Positions 22,534-32,487 of a stretch of DNA of 64,000 bases are shown here, piece by piece. Numbering within the stretch: the stretch's first letter is position 1; every line of letters begins with the position of its first letter. Origin of the DNA: Prionace glauca (taxonomy: Eukaryota > Chordata > Chondrichthyes > Carcharhiniformes > Carcharhinidae); NCBI GenBank assembly GCA_037974335.1, contig CM075740.1, positions 13,661,071 to 13,725,070 of the forward strand, read 5' to 3'. The notes under the pieces were generated by a model. It had not been told where the DNA came from. It made no database searches and saw only the letters and a list, made by a program, of their open reading frames with translations. A program made the translations under genes and the position numbers.

Positions 22534-25500
22534 TCAGCTCCACCTTCCCGCCCTCTCCCCATAACCCTTAATCCCTTCTCTTATCAAAAACCCATCAACC
22601 CGTTTCTTAAAAATATTTAGCGAGGCAGCCTCCACCACTTCAACGGGCAGAGAATTCCAGAGATTCACCACCCTTTGAGTGAAGAAGTTCCTCCTCAACT
22701 CTGTTCTAAACCGCCCCCCCTTTATCTTGAGACTGTGCCCCCTAGTCCTACTGTCTTTTTTGAGCGGGAACAGTCTCTCCACCTCTATCCTATCCATCCC
22801 ATTCATCATCTTATACGTCTCAATGAGATCTCCCCTCATTCTTCTAAACTCTAACGAGTACAAGCCTAGTTTATTCAGCCTCTCCTCATAGCTCAATCCC
22901 CTCAACTCCGGTATCAGCCGAGTAAACCTCCTCTGCACTCCCTCCAGGGCCAAAACATCCTTGCGCAGGTGCGGCGCCCAAAACTGCACACAGTACTCCA
23001 GCTGCGGCCTCACCAATGCCCTATACAGCTGCAGCAAGACCTCCCTACTTTTATATTCAATCCCCCTCGCTATGAAGGCCAGCATCCCATTCGCCTTCCT
23101 GACCACCTGCTGCACCTGCAAGCTGGGTTTTTGCGACTCATGCACAAGGACCCCGAGGTCCCTCTGCACCGTCGCCTGCTGCAGTTTTTCGCCCCGTAAG
23201 TAATAGTCCTTCCTACCATTCCTCCTACCAAAGTGGACCACCTCACACTTGCCAACATTAAATTCCATTTGCCATTTCCTGGCCCATTCGCCCAGCCTAT
23301 CTAGATCCTTCTGCAGACTCTCCACACCCTCTGCACAATTTGCCTTTCCCCCAATCTTGGTGTCATCAGCAAATTTCGACACCCTGCACTCGGTTCCCTC
23401 CTCCAGATCATCTATATAAATGGTAAATAGCTGAGGCCCCAGCACCGACCCCTGGGGCACCCCACTAGTCACCAACCGCCAATCCGAATAGCATCCATTG
23501 ACCCCCACTCTCTGCCTCCTATTTGACAACCAATCCTCTATCCACGCTAACACCCTACCCCCAACTCCATGTCCCCTGACCTTCTGCAATAACCTCTTGT
23601 GAGGTACCTTGTCAAACGCCTTCTGAAAATCCAGAAAGACCACATCTACCGGCTCTCCTCCATCCACTGCCCTAGACACATCCTCATAGAACTCCAGTAA
23701 ATTTGTCAGACACGACTTCCCTTTAATGAAACCGTGTTGCGTCCGCCCTATCAAGCAATTCCCCTCAAGATGCCTCGCTATTTCCTCCTTAATGACGGTT
23801 TCTAACATTTTACCTACCACAGACGTTAAACTAAACGACCTATAATTCCCCGCCTTTTGCCTGGCACCCTTCTTAAACAACGGCGTAACATTAGCCGTTT
23901 TCCAATCTTCCGGCACTTCCCCGGAATCCAGCGACGTCTGGAAAATAACCACCAAGGCATCCGCCTATCACCTCCGCCATTTCTTTCAGAACCCTCGGAT
24001 GCATTCCATCCGATCCTGGGGACTTGTCCACAATCAGCCCCTCCAGTCTGTCGAGCACCACCTCTCTAGTAACAGTAATGTCATTAAGACCCTCCATTCC
24101 TACCACCTTTCCATCGCTAACACCCGGCAAATTATTCACGTCCTCCTCCGTGAAGACAGAAACAAAGAAGTTATTCAAGACCTTAGCCATATCCCTATCC
24201 CCTACCAATAGCTCCCCTTTCTCATCCTCTAAAGGACCAACGTTTACCCTAGCCAGCCTCTTCCTTTTTATATATTTATAAAAACTCTTGCTATCCTTTT
24301 TTATATTAAGTGCTAGCCCAGCCTCATAGCTTCTCCTACCCTCCTTTATCAATTTCTTTGTCAATCTTTGTTGACATTTAAACCTTTCCCAATCCTCTTC
24401 TCGCCCACTGCTCTTAGCTACTCTAAACTCCTCCGCTTTTAATTTAACACTTTCCTTCACCTCCTTCGTTATCCACGGCTTATTACCTCTCCTCCTACTG
24501 TCCTTTTTAACCTCGGAATAAATTTCTGCTGAGCACCAAGAAAGATCTCCTTAAAGATCCTCCACTGCTCCTCAGCAGACCTACCTTCCAACGCATTCCC
24601 CCAGTCCACATTCGCCAATTCTTCTCTCATCCTACCATACTCCCCACTATTCAAACAAAGGACGCGTGTCTGGGAACCCACTTTCTCCTCCTCCATCTGC
24701 ACCAGAAACTCCACCATACAATGATCACTGTCTCCAAGAGGATCCTTCACCGCAAGGTCCCTAATTCTACCCACCTTATTACATAGCACCAGATCCAAGA
24801 TAGCTCGCTCCCTCGTCGGCTCCAACACACACTGTTCAAGGAAATTATCCCGGCAGCATTCCAAGAACTCCTCCTCGAGCCCACCTCGTCCAACATGGGT
24901 CGACCAATCAATATGCAGATTGAAATCTCCCATAACTACTGCCGTCCCATTCCTGCACGCTGCACTTATTTGCGCGTTAACAGGCCGCCCCACCTCCAGA
25001 TCATTATTCGGGGGCCTATAGACGACACCCACTAGCGTCTTCCTCCCTTTTCTGTTCCTAATCTCCACCCACAACGATTCCACTTGCTGCTCCTTGGCTC
25101 CGATATCATCCCTTGCTACCACCTTGATACTATCCTTAATCAGCAGAGCTACGCCACCCCCTCTTTCCTCCTGCCTATCCTTCCTAAACACTTGATAACC
25201 CTGTACATTCATCTCCCAGTCCCTGTCACCTTGCAGCCACGTCTCTGTAATGGCCACCAGATCGTATCCATTTGTGTCGATCTGCGCCATCAGCTCATCC
25301 ACTTTATTCCGAATGCTTCGTGCATTCAGATAAAGCGCTTTCATCCCAGCCTTCACCTGGACCCTACTTGCCGTAACGCCACCAATTGGGACATCCTTGG
25401 CCTCTTCCCTTACCTGTACCCTATCCTTAAGTTTAGACCTCGTAGCGTCACCTACCCTCGCACCCTCCCCCCCCCCCCTAATTAGTTTAAAGCCTTGTCT

Positions 25501-25581
25501 ACAGTCCTCTTTACTCGATTCGCCAGCACTCTGGTCCCAGCATGATTCAGACCATTCCCATCCTGCCTGAACAGGTCCCAC
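22534..25581 (-). pseudogene. LINE A ORF2: endonuclease-reverse transcriptase, frameshifted
   Basis: The N-terminal part (25581-24469) holds an apurinic-like endonuclease with LNARSIRNK, ITETWL, GGGVALLIK, VYRPPN, MGDFNLHIDW and DSDHCMVEF. Its likely native start is the Met near 25344, just after ORF1. The linker (24460-23891) contains KSPGSDGMHPRVLKEM. The reverse transcriptase (23955-22534) has LFKKGARQKAGNYR, DFQKAFDKVPHKRL, SGVPQGSVLGP and the catalytic FADDTKIGG, then the long C-terminal region to FFTQRVVNLWNSLP. One frame change near 24500 and another near 23960 split it into three open pieces, so this copy should not make full ORF2 protein. It would nick target DNA and prime cDNA synthesis in the nucleus if intact. 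Confidence 0.9.
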
Positions 25582-26381
25582 CTACCCCAATACTGGTGCC
25601 AATGCCCCATAAATTCGAACCCATTCCTCCCACACCAATCCCTGAGCCACCCATTTACTTCCTTTATCCTATCAACCCTACGCCCGTCTGCCCTCGGTTC
25701 AGGCAGTAGCCCAGAGATAACCACCTTGTCGGTTCTACTTTTTAATTCCATTCCCAGCTTCTCATACTCCCTTCCCAGATCCTCAGTCCGCATTTTGCCT
25801 ACGTCGCCGGCACCCACATGTACTACAACGACTGGGTTCTCACCCTCCCACTCCAGATTCCTCTGCAGCCCAGCTGCGACATCCTGTACCCGAGCACCAG
25901 GCAGACAACACACCTTTCTGTGCACTTTGTCATTGTGACAAAGGACAGTGTCAATACCCTTCACCCCACTATCCCCAATCACTACTACGTTCCTTTTCCC
26001 CTTCTCTTTGCCTATGTCCTGCTGCATCACTGTACCGTGTGCAGTTTGCTCACCAACCTCTCTTGCCTCGTCCTCTTCCAGACTGGAAGCAAGAACCTCA
26101 AACCTGTTATGCAGGTTAAGAGGCTTAGGCCTCCGCTCCTCACCCCCCTTCCTTCTCCCAGCAGCCCCCTTTTGTCCCTGACCCTTATATTTAGCCAGTC
26201 TAGGGGCACCCTCTCTCCCCCTGATGAGCCTCAGTGTCTGTAGCTCAGAGGCCAGCTCATCCACCTTGAGCTGAAGCTCCTCCAGCAACCTGCACTTACT
26301 GCAGACATGGTCACTGGGAAGGACCCTGGGGTCCACCAGTTCCCACATCATACAGAAACCACACATCACACGCCCCTCCAT
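25482..26381 (-). CDS. LINE A ORF1: zinc-finger, coiled-coil, SGNH-esterase-like protein
   Basis: Open frame of 299 residues. The N terminus has paired cysteines CGFC and CSKC (about residues 8-34) resembling a small zinc-binding module, followed by a leucine-rich coiled-coil stretch LLEELQLKVDELASELQTL. From about residue 130 an SGNH/GDSL-like esterase fold is suggested by VVVIGDSGVKGID (the GDS block), VVVHVGAGDVGK (matching the G-N/D block) and a C-terminal DGNGLNHAG (matching the D-x-x-H block). CR1-clade ORF1 proteins are known to carry an esterase domain. It probably binds element RNA or membranes; the substrate is unknown. The stop overlaps the start of the ORF2 open frame. Confidence 0.85.
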   Translation of the reverse strand: MEGRVMCGFCMMWELVDPRVLPSDHVCSKCRLLEELQLKVDELASELQTLRLIRGREGAPRLAKYKGQGQKGAAGRRKGGEERRPKPLNLHNRFEVLASSLEEDEAREVGEQTAHGTVMQQDIGKEKGKRNVVVIGDSGVKGIDTVLCHNDKVHRKVCCLPGARVQDVAAGLQRNLEWEGENPVVVVHVGAGDVGKMRTEDLGREYEKLGMELKSRTDKVVISGLLPEPRADGRRVDRIKEVNGWLRDWCGRNGFEFMGHWHQYWGRWDLFRQDGNGLNHAGTRVLANRVKRTVDKALN

Positions 26382-26626
26382 TATTCACTGTAATTTTTTA
26401 TGTGAAAAAGTTTTTTCCTTGTTTCTTGCTGTAGTAGTGTTGGAAAAAAAATATTTTTTTTTCCTTGTTTTTTTTTTCAAACGAACTCACCTGTCCTTTT
26501 TTCCCTCCAGCCCTTTTTGATATTAAGCCCTATTAGCTCACTCTGCTTCCCTCTCACTCCGCTGCCCGCTCAGACGCTGCCCGCTTTCTACACCAGGCCT
26601 CCTTTTAAACCTGGCGCTGATTAGAA

Positions 26627-26966
26627 GCAGGCTCGTCCACAACTCGGTTCTAAACTAGCAGTAAAGACAATAAAATAAATGCTTTAAACAGTTCTACAAA
26701 GAACAAAGTGCTTTAAACTTATTTTAAACAGGTTTTTAACAGGTAAATTCTTAGCTCTCTCTCTCTCTGATTCAGCAAACAGTGAAAGGCTTCACCGTGT
26801 GGCCCTGATAATTAATTTAAATTAAAGCAGCTTCGTCCACAACTCGGTTCTAAACTAGCAGTAAAGACAATAAAATAAATGCTTTAAACAGTTCTACAAA
26901 GAACAAAGTGCTTTAAACTTATTTTAAACAGGTTTTTAACAGGTAAATTCTTAGCTCTCTCTCTCA
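26627..26966 (-). repeat. Direct repeat in LINE A 5' region (period 200 bp)
   Basis: The stretch at 26634-26766 recurs almost identically at 26834-26966, a period of 200 bp. On the minus strand, the 5' terminus of the element falls inside the outer copy, giving about 1.7 units. This resembles the monomer arrays that act as promoters in some LINEs. Both copies carry a CT/GA-rich stretch and an AT-rich part. Confidence 0.85.
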
Positions 26967-27334
26967 TCTGAATCAAGAAACAAGAGATCCTGAAACATTT
27001 TCAATCACTTTTGTGAAAAATACCAGTGCTGGAAAGTCATGCCTTCTCAAATAGATGGTGCCTCTGGCCGACTGTATATAAGAAAGTTACAAGTAAGGAC
27101 AAAGCTTAATATTCCTTGCTGAATCAGTTTTCCTCCAGTTTATATTGGTATTCAGTATGCTTCCACTATGCAGCATGGTCCAAATTGTCAGAACATGCTC
27201 TTGACTCCATCTATCATCAGGTGCACTGTTTTGCTAAAGTAAAAGTTGTTTTTTAATTACTGGATTGTTACTCAGGAAATATCTTTCTTTTTGTGTGTGA
27301 GGTGTAGCATCGGAGATTCACCAGAATGTTGCCT

Positions 27335-29260
27335 GAGCTCATACAGTCACAGAGACACGAAGTTTTACAGCATAGAAACCCGTCCCGTCAGCCCAACTTG
27401 TCCATGCCACTCTTTTTAAAAAAAAACCCGAAGCTAATCCTAATTGCCTGCATTTGGCCCATTTCACTCTATACCCATCGTATCCATGTGACTATCTAAA
27501 TGCTATTTAAAAGACAAAATTGCACCCGCCTCAAGACTACCTATGACAGCTTGTTCCAGACACTCCCCACTCTCTACATGATAAAAATTGCCCTTCTGGA
27601 CGCGTCAGTATCTCCCCCCTCTCACCTTAAACCGATGCCCTCTAGTTTTAGACTCCCCTGCCTTTGGGAAGAGATATTGACTATTTCGCTGGTCTGATCA
27701 TCCCTCAGCCTCCGATGATACAGAGATAAAAGTCCCAGTCTATCCAACCTCTCCTTATAACTCAATCTATCAAGTCCTGGGAGCATGCTGGTGAAACTTT
27801 CCTGCACTCTTTCTAGTTTAATAATATCCTTTCTATAATAGGGTGAACAGAATTGCAAACAGTATTCCAAATGCGGCCTTACCAACGACTTCTACAACTT
27901 CAACAAGACACTCCAACTCCTGTATGCGATGTTCTGACCGATGAAAGCAAGCATGCCAAATCCCTTCTTCACTACTCTGTCCACCTGTGACTCTATTTTC
28001 AAAGAGCTATGAACATGTACCCCTAGATTTCTTTGTTTGGTAACTCTCCCCAACACTCTACCATTAACTGAGTATGTCCTGCCCTGGCTCAAGCTACCAA
28101 AATGGATCAACTGACATTTGTCTAAATTAAAGTCCATCTGCTGATCGTCAACTCACTGGCCCAATTGATCAAGATCCTGTTGCAAATGGAGATAACTTTC
28201 TTCACTGTCCATTATGCCGTCAATGTTTGTGTTCGTTGCAAATTTACTGACCATGCCTCCCATATTGTCATCAAATCATTAATATAACTGACAAATAAAA
28301 GTGGTCAGCACTGATCCCTGAGGCACACTGCTGTTCGCAGGTCTCCAGTTTGAAAAACAGTTCTCTACAACACCTCCTGGCTACTGTCAAGACGCCAATT
28401 TTGCATCCATTCAGATACCTGACCATGGATCTCATGAGATTTAACCTTATGCAACAACTTACCATGGGGTGCCTTGACAAAGGCCTTGCAAAAGTCCGTG
28501 TCGACAACATTAACTACACTGCCCTCATCTACCTTCTTGGTTACCCGTTCAAAAACCTCATTCAAATTTGTGAGACATGATTTTCCACTCACACAGCCAC
28601 GCTGACGGTCCCCAATCAGTCCTTGCATCTTTAAATGCCTGTACATCCAATCTCTCAAACATCTTCCAACAATTTACACACCACAGATGTGAGGCTCACT
28701 GGCCCGCAGTTCCCAGACTTTTCCATGCAGCCCTTTCACTCTCTAATCGACAGCCACCTCAGCTGTGACCATCGTTGATTCAAATATCTTGGCTAGTGGA
28801 CCCGCAATTTCCTCCATAGCCTCCCACAATGCACTAGGATGCATTTCATCAGGTCCCGGGGATTTATCTTCCTCGTTGCGCTTTAAGACTTCCAGCATCT
28901 CCTTCTCTGTAATATGTACCACTCCTCTCCCATCTCTTGTGGATCCGTACGTTGGTGACATTGTTGATCCTTAAGAGGCCCTACTGTCCCTCTTGTTATT
29001 CTTTTGCCCTTTATATATTTGCAGAAACTCTTTGGATTCTCCTTTGCCTTATCTGCCAAAACAATCTCGTGTCCCCTTTTTGCCCTCCTGATTTTCCTCT
29101 TAACTCTACTCCTCCACCCCCGATACTCTTCAAGGGATTCACTTGAACTCAGCTGCTTATGTGTGTCATATGTCTCTTTCTTCTTCTTGACCAGGGCCTC
29201 AATATCTCGAGTCATCCAGGGTTTCCCCTTTCTGCCAGTCTTGTCTTTCACTCAAAGAGA
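27335..29260 (-). mobile_element. Old CR1-like LINE remnant (unit 2)
   Basis: The fullest version of the ancestral insertion. On the minus strand: linker with KPWMTRDIEALVKKKKE (about 29200), KSPGPDEMHPSALWE (about 28860), VSGKSCLTNLNEVFERV, CKAFVKAPHGKLLHKVK, MDFNLDKCQLIHFG, RNLGVHVHSSLK, VRPHLEYCLQF and RLGLLSLYHRRLR. Interrupted by many stops and shifts. Its orthologs are deleted in unit 1 and split by LINE B in unit 3. Confidence 0.85.
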
Positions 29261-29394
29261 AATGTTTTGAAAGCATGCCACTTACCAGACATCCCTGTGC
29301 CTTCCCACAGACTCCCCCAATTAACATTTGAAAGTTCCTGCCTGATGCCATCGAAATTAATTTTCGTACAGCGGAGAAAGCTGAGCTGTTAGCT

Positions 29395-29660
29395 AATCAA
29401 GGTGCACAAAATTATGAACGATATAGATAAGAAGAAACCTTTCGCCTCAGTAGAGGGGTCAATAACCATCGGGCATGGATTTAATGTAAGGAGCAGGAGA
29501 TTGAGAGGAGATTTGAAGAGATTTTGAATCTGGAACACACTGTCTGAAAGGGTAGTGAAGGAAGGAAACCTCATGGCATTTAATAAGCATTTTGATGAGG
29601 AATTGAAACGTCATTCCAAGCAGGGTTACGGGCCAAGTACTGGAAATTGAATTAAAATAG
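29395..29660 (+). mobile_element. Old LINE 3'-end fragment (unit 2)
   Basis: Ortholog of 3915-4200, with a short internal loss near 29527. Decayed C-terminal ORF2 and 3' sequence. Confidence 0.5.
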
Positions 29661-29984
29661 TTTGGCTTTTGATGGTCGAAACAGTTACGAAGGGCCTCAT
29701 TCTGGGCTGGATTCCCACCTCCAGCTTTAAAGGGCAAAACACAGCACGTTTATCCTTTCGATCGTCACAATTGAACCCTTCTGCAATGTTATCACCCTGA
29801 CGAATCAGCCCTGTATTCCTTCATGATACCAACGTATCTACGGCAATTGAACAGCCCCGCGCACGACGAAATCAGAGCGGGCGAGGGGCAGAGAAAGGAA
29901 ATGCCCCTTGACCTCGGGCGGGAATTTCCGGTCTCGATCGAGAGAGGCCGTAAAAATCCCGCAGCTTAGTCTGAAAAACTAAAT

Positions 29985-30230
29985 GCAGATCTCCAGATGT
30001 GATCTGACCAAAGCTGTAGACCACAGAAAACAATATTTCCCCACTTTTTAATTTCAAAGCACTTGTGCTAAAGGCTAGCATTCTGTTTGACTTTTGTTTT
30101 GTCGTCTCTTCTTGAAGTTTTTAGTGATTTATGTACAGGAACACCTAAATCCCTTTGTTCATTCAAAGCATCTCATCTCTAAGCTTCAGGTAAATATTTC
30201 CAGCTGCTCGCTATCGTATCTTGGTCACGG
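29985..30230 (-). mobile_element. Old LINE fragment, antisense (unit 2)
   Basis: Ortholog of 4525-4760. Confidence 0.5.
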
Positions 30231-30339
30231 AATCATAGAATTCACTGGTCCATTCCCTTAGTTTATCTATGAAATTCTACCGAAGAATCAGCCAGCTTTC
30301 GGCGCCTACTTATCTTAATCTGATCTACCGACATCTTTA

Positions 30340-30835
30340 TGAAACTCTCTGACACTCTATTTGAATGGCAAAATGATCTCATTCAGATAGTTGAGGAGAC
30401 AACTAAGTGTGTAGAAGAAGGTAGAGCAGTTGCTGTCGTATACATGAATTTTAGTAAGGTGTTTGATAAGATTCCCCATGGTAGGCCCATGAAGAAGGTA
30501 AGGGGGTGTAAATGAGAAGGGTAAATGATTATTTTCTCGGGCGGATGCAGCTGTTACTAGGGGGCATAACTATAAGGTTCATAGTGGGAGATATAGGAGG
30601 GATGTCTGACGTAGATTCTTCACTCAGAGAGTGGTTGGGGTGTGGAATACACTGCCTGCTGTAATAGCGGTGTCGGACACTTTAGGAACTTTCAAGTGTT
30701 TATTGGATAGGCACATGGAGGAGACCAGAATTAGGGAATAGGAAAGCTTGACCTTGGGTTTGGACACTCGGCATAACACTGAGGGCCGAAAGGCCTGTAC
30801 TGTGCTGTATTGTACTATGTTCTATGTTCTAAAAG
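30340..30835 (+). mobile_element. Old LINE fragment with 3' tail (unit 2)
   Basis: Ortholog of 4870-5370. The 3' end keeps GGCCGAAAGGCCTGTACTG and TGTTCTA repeats. Confidence 0.6.
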
Positions 30836-31964
30836 ATTCTCAGGAATCTGCATTTATCACACGCAACCAATCTGGGAACAAATCTTTGATCAATACTTTC
30901 TCTCTCCTATCCATAACCAATTCCCGACAATTGGCAGAACCAATTCGTTCTGCCCCTGGATCTTTTTTATGTCTCCCTGTTTCGGACTCACTCACGGTGG
31001 AAAATTTTTCTCTGTGTTACTGTATTATAACTTTTCCTCACATTAAAGCCGCCTATTACATCTCCGCATCCTCTCCTCAGAGAGAAGAGCCCAGTGTACT
31101 GATTTTCCTCATTGGTGCATCGCCCCAATTCCAGTAAAAATCTGGCAAATAGTTTCTGCACTTTCTCATGTCCTACAACAGCATTTCTGAGGTATATAGA
31201 CTGTAGATGAGCACAACTCTCTTCAAGGCTAATGAACCCCCGGCTGTTTTGTTTTGTACTTTTGTAAGGGCACCAGTATCTTGTTTGCACTTTTTAACCA
31301 AGTGCCGAACTTCTTATTACTAACAGGAATTTTATGTTTTGCAAGCCCAAATCTAATTGAAGAAATAATGCAATAGTGCATCAAAGGGATGTCTTGTCGA
31401 CTTTGCGATTCGTACGAAGATGAAGTTAAAAAAACAGACTCTGTTCTGAGCAGGTTTGAGTAAACGCCTCACTGAAAATGCATCTGCGCAAGTTGACTTG
31501 TTAGTAAAGCTCCTGCTTCAGTGTAATCATTGTAGTCCAATTAAACCAACTGGATAGATTATTTAAAAATGACTTGCAGTCGCAGAACCTGCATTGTATC
31601 TGTGTATTAAAAAATGAGGCAGTGACAGTGTTTGCCCTGAATTTTTGTAACCGGATGGTTTAGAAGTGTCTGCTCCTTTAACACACTTTTGTAAATCTCG
31701 AGACACAGTTCAGCACTTTCACTACAATGGCACAATATAACAAGGTACATTTTAAAACAAATGTTGCAATATTACTTCAAGGTGTTAATTTAATGTCATT
31801 TAATGTTAATTTGTTGCGCCTGCTTGTCATTGGCTTTAAATCAAATGTTCAGAATAGCACAATGATATAATCTCACTACTTAATTCCCTCTAGAATGCAG
31901 ACATTTTTTTTTAGGGGGAAGTGAGAGAATAATAGAACAACGGTCGAACTAACGGTATAATGAT
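30836..31964. other. 3' flank of light-chain cluster 2
   Basis: Counterpart of 5371-6426. No coding or element signature seen. Confidence 0.4.
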
Positions 31965-31970
31965 TTTATT
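31965..31970 (-). terminator. Poly(A) signal, cluster 2
   Basis: AATAAA on the minus strand, 195 bp past the C stop codon, as in cluster 1. Confidence 0.6.
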
Positions 31971-32164
31971 ACACAGCGGTATCAATGACATTACACTGAA
32001 GCTTTGATCCACTGAGGGTAAACACAGTTAAATTGAAATTAAGGGAATCCGCCGGTCTGCTACAAACTGTGATGAAAAGTTTGAAACGTTCCACTATTTG
32101 CGAAATTTATTTTGAAATGACACTTTACGAACGGCAGAATACAAAAGTGCATTAAATGCATGAA

Positions 32165-32487
32165 TCACATACAGCTGGATCTGGAGATGCTTGTTCGAAG
32201 CGGGTTTGCTTGAGTCTCGTGTTTAACCACACAGGAGTAAAGCTCGTGTGAGTTCCACTCTGAGGCTGACAGAGTCAGATAACTGCTCACGCTGAACGTG
32301 TTGTCCGCCTCCTGCTGGATCCGACTGGTCTCAACCCCATTCCCTCTGACGCTGCCATCTACAGTCCATTCAATCTCCGCAGCTCCTGGGACAAAACCGC
32401 TCACCAAACACACCAGGGTCGCCACGTTTTTCGCTGTGATTTGATCCGATGAAGGCGGAAGGAGAGACACAGTGGGGCTCCGTGGAC
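32165..32487 (-). CDS. Ig lambda-type light chain constant exon, cluster 2
   Basis: Same length and phase as the other two C exons: acceptor CAG just before 32487, first codon completed by the last VJ base. Fold cysteines in CLVSGF and YSCVVKHE, core tryptophan in EIEWTV, heavy-chain-linking cysteine in SRSSCM before the stop. Copy-specific residues are V in KNVATL and V in SGFVPGAA. The mature product with its VJ exon is 239 residues. Intact frame and signals suggest a working gene. Confidence 0.93.

Larger units (their letters stand above)
22436..26962 (-). mobile_element. Nearly full-length CR1-like LINE A
   Basis: A 4.5-kb non-LTR retrotransposon in unit 2, absent at the orthologous sites near 2396 and 48185. 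Order on the minus strand: 5' region with a 200-bp repeat, ORF1 (26381-25482), ORF2 with endonuclease and reverse transcriptase (to 22534), 3' UTR, and a tail of TTCTTATG-type repeats (22436-22453 in plus coordinates). ORF1 is open; ORF2 is broken by two shifts. The target duplication appears to be only about 5 bp. It is a younger relative of the decayed LINEs in this window and closely matches the copy at 50136-51539. Confidence 0.92.

Noticed and set aside
24024-26243. Many plus-strand proline/serine-rich open frames
   Set aside because: They are antisense shadows of LINE A ORF1 and ORF2.
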